A stretch of 64,000 nucleotides of DNA from Mycteria americana (GCF_035582795.1 NC_134368.1:42399501-42463500), one strand, 5' to 3'; shown: positions 10,801-22,319, numbered from the stretch's first letter. The notes: generated by a model not told the origin, from the letters alone. Numbers and translations: made by a program.

Positions 10801-13800
10801 CGTGGGAGACAGGAGGGTACGATTCCTCCTTCCTCTTGTGGCCAGTGGCACACAGCCTTGTCAACTCACCCTATTCTTTCTCTTTCCTAAAAGATTTTAG
10901 AGCTGTAATTACATAGGAAACAGCTTCTCCTGCCAGGTTGAGCTTGTTTTTAAGTTTCTAACCCTCGTGGCTGCAGAAGAAAACACTCCCTCAGAAGGGA
11001 CAAGGTACAAACAAAACGTTCTGGTTTGTTCTGTAGAAGTTTCAACGTTTGTAAGTCACCCTCGGTTGACACGTACTTCATTTGGCAGCAGCGAGCACCA
11101 GCGGATAGCCTCACGTGGGTGCTTGGACTATTTAGGAGATGGACAGTGATTACAGCCTCTTTGGATCTGCTCGCTGGATGTCACACCTCCAGGGCCAGAC
11201 ACAGTCCCACCCTTTGCCTTACTGTTTAGAAAGGGGAAAAAAAAATATATCCTGAAACTATGTTCTCCAATTCCCAAATGGTACAACATTTTTATTAGCA
11301 ATTACATTTTATTTCTTAAAAGGAAGTCATGTATACATTTCAGGTAAAGTACCAATGTTTACCAAGGCTGGAAGAGCTTGGGGGGTGGAGGCAGAAGGAA
11401 AGAAACTTTTTTTACCCATTTAAATCAATTTAGTAGAGTAAGTTACAGCTATCCACATTTTAAAGCCCCTCTAAACTGCCTGTGAAGCTATCTAATGGAT
11501 GAACAAAGGCAAATGACTGCTTTCTTCCCATACCTGTAAAAAGGGACTAACAATATAGCAAAATATAAAGGAGGTCTGTTAAGATCTCCAGGGGAGAAGT
11601 GTTACACGAGTATTGCTTTGAATGTAAATAAGAAAGTAAATAAAAGTGAGGTCTAGCAATAGAAAAGTTAGGAAGGAAAAAAAAAAAAAAAGCTTGTAAA
11701 CCTAACACAAGTGGAAAAAAGTTCTTATCAAATTAAGACTGAAAAAGTTCAGTTAACAATTATTGTGACCAGGAACAGCTGGTGTTCCTAATATTATCTG
11801 CATTAGTACTACGAGAGATTTGTTGTATTTATTTCCTATCATATGACCGCTGCAGTTCAGTCTCTGCTCCGCAGCTGTCCCGGGTAGTGTCCAGTGTAGG
11901 CTGCCTTTGTTTTAGGTATTTGGTACACAGCACAAAGTCAAAACAAGTTCCTGAGCTTTCAGACTAAACCAGCCTGGTGTAACACGGCTGCTGTTTGCCT
12001 ACGAGCTGCTTAACTGGTTATGCAGGCTTTACAATAGCAGATATAATAAAACTGTAATGTTTAAAGGGTAAATATATTTCATTTGATAAAATACATATTA
12101 TTTGCACGTTATACAACAGAAAAAAATGGGAGAAGTTCTAATATATTATCTTAAATGCAATTCTGTAAGACATTGACAGAAATCGCAGTTTTGCAAACTT
12201 TTGGGCAGCTGCAGTTATATATGTTTTTGCTGAAGTACAAAGAAAGTAACTGCTTATAACTGGAACACTACAGTAAAATAAAATAAATTTTGCATTGAAT
12301 TTAGGTAAGCAGTAGCCTAGGTAGTTCTGGTTTTTACTTTTCATCCTGAAGCTCCTACCATGTATCTCCTGTGAGACACTCACATGAAATAGGCCAAAGA
12401 AACATAGTTGCTGTCTGACTTTGTAACTCACATTAAAAAGGGTTTTTTAAAGCAGTGACCTATTTAAATGCTTTTTGTATCTTGGATTTTAATCTTTTTC
12501 TATAACAAAAAATTGCTGGTTAAAGCTAACTTTGCTTTTTCTTTCAACATCTTGCATTACTATTAGTGAGGTTAGGTGACGTTAAAATCAAGAGCAGCTG
12601 TAACTCGCTTTCGTTATTCATCCGGCAAACACTGACTTCTCAGGTCCATAAGCGAGACCCTTTCAGCAGTAATCAATCAAGAACGATCACTTTCCAAAGC
12701 AGAATTTCATTGCCATTAAGGCTACATTAAGCATATTCCATACAGGAATTTGGGTAATAGCAGAGTCTCTGGGGAGGGACAGTAGAGCTTCTTCATCCCA
12801 CTGACTGAATTAAAACTGACAGCATCACCACAGAATACACTTACACCAGAATGAAAGTTTGGTCAGAGTTACGGTCATGCAACTGTAGTTTGCAATTTCC
12901 TCAGCTGAACGGTATCTGTTGCAATGGACCCGTTGACTGAAACGTTAATTCAAATAAAAGGTCTTTGTTACTTTCTTCCCTTGCTTTATCCACGCCGATG
13001 CCGGTATCCAGAAAAGCTGTAGAAGCTGCCCACAGAAGCCAAGAGATACAGTGTGATGTAAAGTATTATCACTCCAATCACACATTTTTGTTGTCTGTTG
13101 ACATACTTTTCTTCAAATCCCTTTCTCAGCTCTGTAACCTGGTCTCATCTGCCTGGTCTTTTCTCTTCCTTCTATCCAGCGTTTCTAGTCACTACATTGC
13201 TTCTCTCTCCTCACACACAGTTTACTAAGATTAAGTGAAGTTAACAATAGCGCCCAAAATTGTAATTGTGGACCAGATTAGAAATGCAAAAGGGCTCAAA
13301 GCCAGGGAGCTATAAAACTTAACAGACATTTCATGAGCTGAATTATTCAAGCAGAAGTAAGCTTCAAGTCCTGGAGTTTATGCTCCTTCCCCACAACTGT
13401 CATCCACATGTGGCTAATAAATTAACCACGCGGACTGACCGAAGTCAGTACTGCATAGATCACTGCTTTAGAAGAGTAACAGCGGCTGAATCTCTTGAGA
13501 CAGAATTTGTGGTTTTGTCTGAGAAGGAACAGTGTGGTGTAATGAAAAAACAGTGACAGCTTATTGTGGAACCAGGCGCAGAGAGAAGCGCTTTTCCAGG
13601 CGCGAGGGTGCTGGGAGAAGGCACAGCTTTGGGACTGACAAGTTTCTAACATCGGCATTCTTGCGTGGAGCTTTCAGCATCGGCGCTGCTGTGGAAAGCT
13701 TCCAGTATCATGTTCAAGCGTGGAAAATTTTCAATACTGCCTTCCTTGTTGGAGGACAGACAGATGTTAGAGCACAACTGTTCGGTTTCTTATGCTGCCC

Positions 13801-15929
13801 TATGTTGCATGACATAACCCTCTATGTATATATTTAATTGTACAAAAGCCTTCTTTTTCAGAGAAGAGGATCTAGAAAAAGAGTATCTTTAAAAGAACAA
13901 AGGACCTAATTTCTTTCTTAAAACATTTAAATCATTTGAAAGGCAGGTCTCATTTTTTCCCATAGCGGTAATTACACTTTCTCACCCTACCTGCTTTTCC
14001 ACAATCGTTTTCTTCTTATTCTTAGAGCAGATATGAAAACAGATGCAACAGAGGAAGCCTCACTGCAATTATATCCCATAATTTCCAAAGACTGTTCCGA
14101 GGGATTTTTTTCCATGAACTTGCTATGTTAATGTTAAAAGGAAGAGTAAAAATATGTTAATAATAAACTTATATAAAGCTTTTTTTTTTTTGTTCAAGAA
14201 CTGACAGGAGAATGCATTTGGAAGGGTAAAATGAGAAAAATTCTTCTCTCCTTTCAACTGTTAAAAATAATTTCTGGTGTCTGTAGCCATCCTGATAACT
14301 TTCCAGTGACAAACTCCCAGAGGTCATGACTTGCTATTTGAGAAGCACTGACATTGAGAGAACTCTGTTTCCTCAAGACTAGTGGACCACTTCATTGTTC
14401 TTTCAACTGCATCGGCAAGGATTCAGAAGTAAAACTGATTTTGATGGAGTTAGCCTACATTTTATATAGCTTTAAACAATGCAGAAGGTACCTATGAATT
14501 TGTTCTCATTTGAATGGTGCAATATGGAAAGCTCTAGGTAAGTCTGGTGGACAAAGAATGGTTTTTACACCAGAGATACTAATGGCTGTGTACTATGATT
14601 CGTTCAGCACACACTAGTATTGTAAGATTCTGCCATCTGTTACAAAACTACTTTATTAACTAGAAAACACTCCGCAAGAAACTGTCATATACAGGTGGTT
14701 TACCACAAAGTGAATAAGTAACCCATCTAGCAGCTTAATTCACCAAACAAAATAGTGCTTTCCAACTAATACATGAAGTGGAAGCATTTTTAAAGCCTGT
14801 TTAAAACAACTCCTTGCAAAGTGGATAGGCCTTCACACAATTCAGTACCACAGAACTGAGAACGTGGATTTGCTACCGAGAAGTAGTAGAATGGTTTATT
14901 ATAATAAATACTGGAACACAGAATATCCCCTGTGTAAAGGTTTATTTTAGAAGGTAAGTGTAAGCTTTTTTTGTAGGTTAAACACTATCAAAAGGAATAG
15001 CCACAGAAGTTAGCCAATATAAGAATTTGGATAACTGGTTTCTGACAGGCTTTAACATCTGCAAAGGGAATACGTATCTCCACATCGCTCTGTCAATTCA
15101 CCTCCCAATTACCCTCTCTTCAAAGAAGATTTTGACTAACTTTATCCAGTTTACATTATGTCTTTTAGGGCTGCAGTTTGAGCAAACACATAAAGCTTAA
15201 AATGAAACAGGGATGAAGGAGGCATTTACTACTGTATTGGTGAACTGTTCTGCGTGAACGCATCCTTGTCAGAAAGGGAAAAAAAAAAAAAGCTTGAAGG
15301 ACTGGACCTGATAACTGCTTCTTATTCCATTCTCCTTACAGTGAGCAGATCTGGAATAGGGGAGACTCTGGAGATAAAGACATTGACCAATCTCACATCT
15401 GTAACTAGTCAATACGCTCAGATAGCTTAGGGCTTCTTGCTGCTGTCTTTCAAAGTTTTTTTTTTTTTATGATTGAGCTAGGTTAACATGATTAAAATTC
15501 TACTGAAGGCATAGCATCTTCAGTAAGCAAAGCCAGAGGCTGCTTTTCAGCACTGCTATAACTACACCTGAAAAAGCAAGTGTTAGAAACTCCTTAGATT
15601 AGCAAGAATATTTATGTAAACTGGTGTTAACTAGAGAACTGGATGAAAATAACCAGCCAGAAGAAAACCAACATCAGCAAAACCCATATCGTGTACACTA
15701 CGGCCAAATCACAATAAAACAGACTACATGACTGTACGGAAACTTCAGTTTTATCCCCCAGCCGACAGGGCCAGATTCACCACTGGTGGTTCCCTTGAAA
15801 GCACGAACTGCAAGCCACAGGCGATACATCTGCGACTGAGCTTTGCTTCCAGGCTTTCCACTGCTGCGGCTTTCACTTTACAGGGAGAACACAACACGAA
15901 CAGAGGCGACGCTTTCCCTCCCCAGCCTC
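7893..15929. other. intergenic, no gene seen
   Basis: About 8 kb of AT-rich sequence between the solo LTR and the HMGB2 island. It holds a 21-bp T tract (8330-8350), several shorter A or T tracts (near 11679, 15281 and 15458) and only short scattered open frames. I saw no exon with family resemblance, no RNA gene and no intact transposon. Enhancers for HMGB2 or SAP30 could lie here, but they cannot be recognised by sequence inspection. Confidence 0.6.
8330..8350. repeat. poly-T tract (21 bp)
   Basis: An uninterrupted run of 21 T, followed by gttgtt. There is no element attached to it that I can recognise and no flanking duplication, so it is treated as simple sequence. Confidence 0.85.
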
Positions 15930-16644
15930 GGTGCTGGGAAAACCCACCCCCGCCGCCGGCCACGGGCTCTTCTTTTTAAACCCCGCCAGCCTGAGAGGAG
16001 GCAGGCGGTCCCTCGGGGCACGCCAGGCCGCTCTCCCCGCGGGTTCCTGCAAGCCGGGCCCAGCACCTCGGCAGCACCCCGAGCCCTCCTCCCGCGGCTT
16101 CGCCCGGCGCGGCCCAGGCCCCGCGGGGAGGGAGCCGGGGCCGGGCGCCGCCCCGGCCGTTACCCGGCGGCGGGTCAGGGCGAGAGCAGGGCCGCCGCGC
16201 CGCCCGGCCCCGGAGCCCCCCAGGAGCGGGCCTCGCTCGGGCGGCGCGACCGAAGCTAAAGCCCAGTTTTACAGCTGGCGGCGGCGGCTGCTGCGCGCCA
16301 GGCTCGGGGAGCCGCGGCCCGCCGCCCCCGCCCCGAAAGGGAGGGAGGAACGGCCGCGCTCGCCGCCCCCGCTGCCCCCCCGGGCAGGAGGAAGGCAGTG
16401 CCCAGGGCGCCGGCTTCCCCCGCCCGAGGAGGGCCCGCACCCTCCGGCGGCCAGGCCGCAACCAGGGCAGCTGCCCGCTGCCGCGCCTCCCGAGGCCACC
16501 GGCAGAGGCTTGTCCCGAGCCGCGACACCAGGCGCTCCCCGGAGCCCCGCCCGTGCCCTTCCGCGGCTCCGCTTGCTGTGCCCGCCCCGCCACCCTCCTC
16601 GCTCCCTTTGTATTTTTAAACCACGCTACAGCATCCCGCTCCGC

Positions 16645-16928
16645 CCAATCAAAACGCGCACAGTCCCCGGCGGCCAATGGCGGGGGTCCCCGCGGTTTTT
16701 TAAACCGTCCCTCTCGCCCAATCACCGCCCAGCGCTTTTAGTTCCGCCCCCTCCACTATCCTCACCCCAACCGGTTCCAACGAGTATGAGCGCTAACGAC
16801 CCCCTCGCGCTCGACCTAGCCGAGGAGCTGCTCGGCCACTGACGTCGGGACGGCAGCCAGCGAATCCCCGGTGGCCCCGGCCCTAGGGGGCGGGGCCGCA
16901 GGCAGTTTGAACCGGCGCGGCAGCCAAT
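16645..16928 (+). promoter_or_regulatory. HMGB2: HMGB2 promoter: CCAAT boxes and CHR-like elements
   Basis: Four CCAAT boxes, all on the plus strand, occur at 16645-16649, 16674-16678, 16718-16722 and 16924-16928. The first two are 29 bp apart. A canonical CHR hexamer TTTGAA is at 16906-16911, and a TTTAAA, which fits the looser CHR consensus TTYRAA, is at 16699-16704. A CRE-like TGACGTCG is at 16840-16847. Spaced NF-Y boxes plus a CHR is the layout of promoters repressed in quiescence by DREAM and activated in late cell cycle, which fits HMGB2 as a proliferation-linked gene. Occupancy is inferred. Confidence 0.6.
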
Positions 16929-16939
16929 CCGCTGCGGCG

Positions 16940-17007
16940 GGGGGCGGGCCCCCGGGCGCCGCGGGTCAAGTTGCTGTGGCGGGTAGGGCTGTGGAAAACA
17001 AGAGGCT
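16940..17007 (+). other. HMGB2: HMGB2 non-coding exon 1 (start approximate)
   Basis: HMGB2 genes have an untranslated first exon. The best candidate donor before the coding exon is gtaagt at 17008-17013, which pairs with the acceptor at 17593-17594 and leaves a 587-bp intron. The transcription start cannot be read from the sequence; it should lie just after the CHR and last CCAAT box, so the left bound given is a guess. Confidence 0.45.
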
Positions 17008-17594
17008 GTAAGTGCGCCGCCGGGAAACCATTCGGCAGCAGCAGCGGAGGGAGCAGAGCCCCGCGCCGCCGCCGCCCGCTCCGCCAGCCAGGCAAGGCCC
17101 CGCGCCGCCCCCGCCGGCGGAGGCCGCGGGGCAGCGGGAGGGCGCCGAGGGGGAGGGAGAGTGGGAAGGCGGGGGCGCCGCCGGCGGCCCTGGGCGCGGA
17201 GGGAGCGCGGGGTTCCCGGGGCGGGCGGCGCGCCCAGGGCTGAGGGGGGAATTCCCGGCGGGTGGGGTGGGGCCGGCGGCGCGGGGAGGGCGGCGGGCGG
17301 CCCCGCCGGGGAGGGCTGGGGCGCGGGCGGCGGCGCCGTGCGGGCCGCTCGCCTCGGCCGCCGCGGGGGGCGGGTGGAGGCGCCTGGCGGCGGGAGGTGC
17401 TGCGGGGCGGGCGGGCGGGCGGGAGAGGGGCTGCGGCGGGGGAGGGGCCGGCGGCCGCGGAGGGCGTGCTTGGGCGGGAAGGTGCCGGCGGGCGAGAGGC
17501 GGGAGCGGCCCGAGGCGCGGCCCCGCCCGGCCGTGGCTCTGCTCCGCGCCGCGGCCCCGCCCTCACGCCACCTCTCCCCTCCCACCCCCCGCAG

Positions 17595-17765
17595 GGACCC
17601 GCCGCCGACCTCGCCATGGGCAAAGGCGACCCCAACAAGCCGCGGGGCAAGATGTCCTCGTACGCCTACTTCGTGCAGACCTGCCGCGAGGAGCACAAGA
17701 AGAAGCACCCGGACTCGTCTGTCAACTTCGCCGAGTTCTCGCGGAAGTGCTCGGAGCGGTGGAAG
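17595..17765 (+). CDS. HMGB2: HMGB2 exon 2 (first coding exon)
   Basis: The acceptor is ccccgcag at 17587-17594. After 21 bp of 5' UTR the ATG at 17616 opens 50 codons ending C-S-E-R-W-K, then the donor gtgagg. It carries the first two helices of HMG box A with Cys23 and Cys45. It ends in phase 0. Confidence 0.95.
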
Positions 17766-18976
17766 GTGAGGGGGGCCGGGCCCGCCGTGCTTGCCGAGCC
17801 CTGCCGGCCCGGCCCCCGCCCCTGCTGCGGGCTGCTGGGAAAAGATTCCTGGTAGCAGCTGCTGCTTAGGCGTTAGTGGGTCACCAGGCGCTTTAGCTGA
17901 CCCAGACTCTTCTCCTTTCCCCTCCGTGTGTCCGCAGACAATGTCTAGCAAGGAGAAAGGAAAGTTTGAAGAAATGGCTAAAGGAGACAAAGCTCGTTAT
18001 GACAGGGAGATGAAAAACTACGTTCCTCCCAAAGGCGAGAAGAAGGGAAAGAAAAAGGACCCCAATGCTCCTAAAAGACCACCGTGAGTGTTTCTATGAC
18101 CGGGGGGGGGGGGGGGGGGGAAAGATTAGTTCTAATAGTCTGACACTTAACTTTAATCGCTGTCTCTCATTTTAGATCTGCGTTCTTCCTTTTCTGTTCT
18201 GAACACCGTCCAAAAATCAAAAATGATCATCCTGGCTTGTCTATTGGAGATACAGCAAAGAAATTAGGAGAAATGTGGTCTGAACAGTCAGCCAAAGATA
18301 AACAGCCATATGAACAGAAGGCTGCAAAACTAAAGGAGAAGTATGAAAAGGTAGAGTGAAACTGATAAAATAATGGTTAAAGTTGTAGAGGTCACGGTAA
18401 ATGTGTGACTTTCGTTTTGCACCTAAACCATATATGGTTCATCATTCTAAATGTCTGTGTCAGCCTTTGCCAGGCTTCAGAATGCGTGGAAGGGTGTGGC
18501 GTGGGAGGTATCTGGAACCTTTACAGTGAAGCTGGATGTGGTTTTTACATGTCTAGAGATTTTACCAATAAGATGCTTTACTTCCAGAAAACAGGTCACC
18601 TGCTTGGAAAAACACAGTCATATTCCAAAGCACTGTGGTCATAAAATTCTTAAAACTGGATCACACCTTCTCTTGCCAAAAGGTGTAAGCGTGAAAGTCC
18701 CAAGATTGAAACCCCGCTTTTCCGCACACAGTGTATTTGATCTGCACAGTATAAGTTACTGAAGCAGTACAAATTTGTCTTCAGAGTTACATTGCCAGCA
18801 ACTAAACAGCGTTTTTCTTGCAGGATATTGCAGCATATCGTGCCAAGAGCAAGAGTGACGCAGGCAAAAAGGGCCCCGGTAGGCCTGCGGGATCTAAGAA
18901 GAAAGCAGAACCAGAAGAGGAGGAGGAGGAGGAAGATGATGATGAAGAGGAGGAAGAAGATGAGGATGAGGAATAA
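17616..18976 (+). CDS. HMGB2: HMGB2, complete coding region (4 coding exons)
   Basis: High mobility group B2 is an abundant nuclear protein that binds and bends DNA without sequence specificity. It acts in chromatin, transcription, V(D)J recombination and repair. Exons 17616-17765, 17938-18083, 18176-18350 and 18824-18976 join with GT-AG introns into a 207-residue protein, the usual family length. HMG box A is about residues 9-79 and box B about 95-163, followed by a basic linker and a C-terminal run of Glu/Asp only from about residue 186. The three redox cysteines known from HMGB proteins are present at 23, 45 and 106. The [15 protein letters not shown] start and the acidic tail, shorter than that of HMGB1, identify HMGB2. 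The ATG has a good Kozak context (gccATGg). HMGB2 is divergent from SAP30 and convergent with GALNT7. No broken frame was seen. Confidence 0.97.
17938..18083 (+). CDS. HMGB2: HMGB2 exon 3
   Basis: 146 bp from acceptor tccgcag to donor gtgagt, residues 51-98 plus two bases of codon 99. It encodes [10 protein letters not shown], the rest of box A, and the Lys-rich link [14 protein letters not shown] into box B. The following intron is only 92 bp and contains a 19-G run. Confidence 0.96.
18102..18120 (+). repeat. HMGB2: poly-G tract (19 G) in HMGB2 intron
   Basis: Nineteen consecutive G starting 18 bp after the donor at 18084, within a 92-bp intron. It can form G-quadruplexes. Its exact length is likely to vary between individuals or to be an assembly artefact. 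Confidence 0.85.
18176..18350 (+). CDS. HMGB2: HMGB2 exon 4 (HMG box B)
   Basis: 175 bp from acceptor cattttag to donor gtagag. It completes Pro99 and encodes [13 protein letters not shown] through K-L-K-E-K-Y-E-K (100-157), the core of HMG box B with Cys106. It ends in phase 0. Confidence 0.97.
18824..18976 (+). CDS. HMGB2: HMGB2 exon 5 (acidic tail) and stop
   Basis: Acceptor tttcttgcag, then D-I-A-A-Y-R-A-K, a basic linker with [11 protein letters not shown], and an uninterrupted acidic tail coded by GAG/GAA/GAT triplets (about 18910-18973) ending in TAA. The acidic tail folds back on the HMG boxes and tunes DNA binding in this family. Its triplet-repeat coding makes length changes likely. 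Confidence 0.97.
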   Translation, partial: DIAAYRAKSKSDAGKKGPGRPAGSKKKAEPEEEEEEEDDDEEEEEDEDEE

Positions 18977-19365
18977 ATGAATGTCCTGCTGTAAAGATTT
19001 ATGCTCAAAATCCAATATTTTGCTAAGAATGTGAACTCAAGTGCAGCTCATTGTTAGCTTCAGTATAAAAATCTGTACAGAATTGTGTATAGGTAATGTG
19101 GTTCTTTGTAGGGAGACCTCTATTTTTAATGTAAGTAGTAGCCGAGGGCTGCTGCAGTTCAGTTTAAAAAAAAAGAAGAAAAAGTTGTGGAATGTTTCTG
19201 CATATTTAATGGTTTTGTTGAAATTCAGTGACTGATAGCCAGGTGTTTCTTTATAGCTAAGTAAAACAAAGGAGGTAGCTTAATAGCTGATCTTATATTT
19301 TGTAGTATATTGCATTGTATTACTTTTTTAACAATTTTGTAATAAAATGTTGTACATGATTATTG
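18977..19365 (+). other. HMGB2: HMGB2 3' UTR (end approximate)
   Basis: AT-rich untranslated region of about 390 bp between the TAA and the poly(A) site expected 10-30 bp after the AATAAA at 19341. It contains T-rich and A-rich stretches (for example near 19166). No recognised microRNA site was assigned. Confidence 0.75.
19341..19346 (+). terminator. HMGB2: HMGB2 poly(A) signal AATAAA
   Basis: Canonical AATAAA followed within 30 bp by a T/G-rich stretch (tattgttgtattcttgatgt), the expected downstream element. It is the best poly(A) signal in the 3' region. Confidence 0.8.
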
Positions 19366-20543
19366 TTGTATTCTTGATGTTTCTGAGAGGCTGGGTACTC
19401 CCAGAATGCTGAAGCCCTGCGCAGGATAAGGCTTTGCATTGTTCTTGGGCTATTGCTGTTGTCACAAAACTGGCAAGTCTCAAAGTGTACACTTGATTTG
19501 AAACTTTTTTTTCCATCTCTAACCACAATTCTCTCTCCCACATACACTACCCTTAGTGGTAATGGATGTTTTTGTTACGTGAGCATTTCCTTGTATCACC
19601 TTCTGAGTGAAAAAAGTATCTCTCATAATAAGTACCAACTTTGCTGTTACTCCTGGATTGTTTCCCCCCTGCCCCCAAACTAGAAGCAGAGGTCTTAACG
19701 TTTTGTCTTGGTGTATTAGCTGATAATGAGTGAATCTTAGGAACTTTCTCTCCCAGAGCTCAGGGTCACTGGCCTTTTCTGCTGTCTGTATCAGGATGGG
19801 GAAGCTGGCTTTGAGACAGATGCGGTTAGAGGTATGTCTTCCCAGATGTTCCCTACTCCTTCCCTCTCACCCTGGCCCCAGTATTAGTGGCTTCTCATAA
19901 AATACACAGCTTGCAGAACAGCATGAAAAATGTTGGAATGTTATCTCCGCACGTGCCAATAGATTCCTGCAGGAAAGAGGCGGCATTTGTAAAGAACATG
20001 TGCTCCTGATACGTTCCCGTTTGTGGTGGTAACTATCGCCAGTTACGCTAATTCTTGGTTTTCAGTTTTTACTCAACCTTTAGCATATTTAGAAGTCTAA
20101 ATCTAGATATCTAACAATATTTGCAAGTGGGGAATTAGAGATCCCACAGCTAAACTAATAGCTTAAGTTTAATTTGTTGAGATAAATACTAGACAATAGC
20201 TTTTACTAGCCTTTGAAAGTCTAGCACTGGAAAACATTTAATGTCTAAAATACTAAGTACTATAAAGGGCAGGCTTCCAGCTTTTTTTTTGTTTGTTTTT
20301 AAAGTGTCTCCCTATTGTCCATCAGACTCTGAAATAAATTTGCATACAGTCATTGTGCATGTGTAAGATAAAAAGTGATTTCAGGACTATGACCACGGCA
20401 AATGTCACTGTGGTAGGAGGTTAAAGATAATGTAGCACTTTCTGAAACAAGAGTCTTGACAAAAACACTTTGTGTATCCCTGAAAGTGTGGAAATAAGGT
20501 AACTGTAAAGGCAATTCAAACATTTTTATATTGAAGTAGGTAC
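19366..20543. other. intergenic, no gene seen
   Basis: Spacer between the HMGB2 poly(A) site and a solo LTR. It is AT-rich with short T tracts; no coding or repeat signal was recognised. Confidence 0.6.
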
Positions 20544-21102
20544 TGTCCTGGTTTTGTCTGGGATAATTTTCTTCCCAGTAGCTGCTATAGTGCTGTGCTT
20601 TGGATTTAGCATGAGAATAATGTTGATAACACACTGATGTTTTGGTTGTTGCTCAGTAGTGCTTACACCAGTCAAGGACTTTTCAGCTTCCCATGCTCTG
20701 CCAGGTGCACAAGAAGCTGGGAGGGGGCACAGCCAGGACAGCTGACCCCAACTGGCCAAAGGGCTATTCCATACCATACGACATCATGCTCAGTATAGAA
20801 ACTGGGGGGAGTTGGCCGGGGGGCAGCGATCGCTGCTCGGGGACGGGCTGGGTGTCAGTCAGCGGGTGGTGAGCGGTTGCATCACTTGTTTTTTTCCCTG
20901 GGTTTTGTTCCTCTCTTGCTCTCTTGTTTTCCTTCTCATTACAATTTATCGTTATTGTTTTGTTCCAATTGTTAAACTGTTCTTATCTCAACCCACGAGT
21001 TTTCTTACTTTCACTCTTCTGATTCTCTCCCCCCTCCCACCGGGGGAGGGTGAGCGAGCGGCTGTGTGGTGCTCAATTGCCGACTGGGGCTAAACCACAA
21101 CA
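20544..21102 (+). mobile_element. solo LTR with perfect 5-bp target-site duplication
   Basis: This 559-bp unit begins TGTCCTGGTTTTG and ends TAAACCACAACA, the ends of an avian LTR family that I recognise from many bird genomes. It is flanked on both sides by GGTAC (20539-20543 and 21103-21107), a perfect 5-bp duplication that fixes the boundaries. In plus orientation a TATA-like TATAGAA is at 20794-20800 and a decayed poly(A)-signal-like gttaaac at 20971-20977. Internal retroviral genes are absent, so it is a solo LTR left by recombination between two LTRs. The 5-bp duplication fits an ERVL-type integrase. Confidence 0.88.
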
Positions 21103-22319
21103 GGTACCAACCTTTGAAGGCCTTAGAAACCCAGAGTTGTTTTTTCCTCCCTACCCTTGCCCCTGAGATACTTAAAGTATCAGAAGGATTAGCTGCTGTT
21201 TTACATGTTGGACCTGCCGGAGATAGCACAGGCGGGACCAACAAACAGCTCCATTTTGCAGGCTCAGATTTTGGGAAGCCACAGGCATAAACTGGAAGTG
21301 AGAGGCAGTTGTTCTCTGTGCGGTATGTCCAGTGCTCAAGAACATTTTCTTCTGTAGAGAGTCTGCAATCCTAGGGCGCCTTTACCCTTAACTCAAAAAT
21401 TATTCCAGCTAGAGGCAATTCCCTGTCGTAGCATGTAGCCGAGACTACGTTGGTCTCATTTTCAGCATATTCTGTTCAGATTTCCCTGTAGAAACTCACC
21501 GTCACCTCCTCTCAGTTCTCAGACTCCCTCCCTGAACAGAACGGTGATGCTTCAAGAAGTCTTTCTGATTAGATTTAAATAATCTTTTGCAGTGGAGCAG
21601 TAGCATCAGAGTAAATTGACTAGTCTGATTATTTGAAATGTTTTTTACTTCTGCTCAAGTGCTTTTAAATTGAAACAAAATATAACCCTTCAGGTGTCCT
21701 AGAAAGCTGCATGGGTTACAGAATTTTAAATACTGTGTCAGAATAAGAGCATATCTTGAGGTAATTCAGAATAAAGGAGCTCTTCTAATATTTTCCTCGG
21801 TAAGGTAAAATGACTTTTGGGTTCAATTCCGTTTAGCATTAATTGGCTAACTTAGCTTCAACCCACCTTCTGCACAAATCAGTGCAGAACTGCCTCATGT
21901 TGCCACCCCATTGTCCCACATCCTAACCATGCTCTATGAAAAGCCACCTGTGGGCTACTTTTGTTTATGACCTCATTTACAAATATATCCCGACGGCTGG
22001 AGATCTTCATTGCAAAAACAGTCTATTGCCCCGCTCTACTAGCCTGACCCACATCATTACACAGATCATTTTGTGTGCACGCCATGTCAGCATGAGCTGC
22101 AGCAAGCCGCGGCAAAGCTCTGCATCAAGCTGATCTACCAACTAAGAATGATGTCATGACTAAAGATAATCAGTAATTTTTTAAGAGAATATTTTGTCCT
22201 TTTGATAAGAAGGATGTTGAATATAGATTGAAGGCAAATGGAGAGGAGCATGTGGAAATTACTACTTTCAAATTAAGCTTTAACAAGGATGGTATGTTAG
22301 GTCAGGGGGTTCAGATAAT
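21103..22319. other. intergenic, no gene seen
   Basis: AT-rich sequence between the solo LTR and a decayed LINE. No recognisable gene, RNA or repeat. Confidence 0.55.

Larger units (their letters stand above)
15930..17830 (+). promoter_or_regulatory. HMGB2: HMGB2 CpG island
   Basis: Composition jumps to very GC- and CpG-rich near 15930 and falls back shortly after coding exon 1, around 17830. The island covers the promoter, the non-coding first exon, intron 1 and the first coding exon. Intron 1 is strongly G-skewed on the plus strand (many runs of three or more G between 17140 and 17480), which would favour R-loop or G-quadruplex formation. The long open frames on both strands in this interval follow from the base composition. 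Confidence 0.85.

Noticed and set aside
16722-17990. 422-codon minus-strand open frame over HMGB2
   Set aside because: It is antisense to the HMGB2 promoter and exons and arises from the CpG island.
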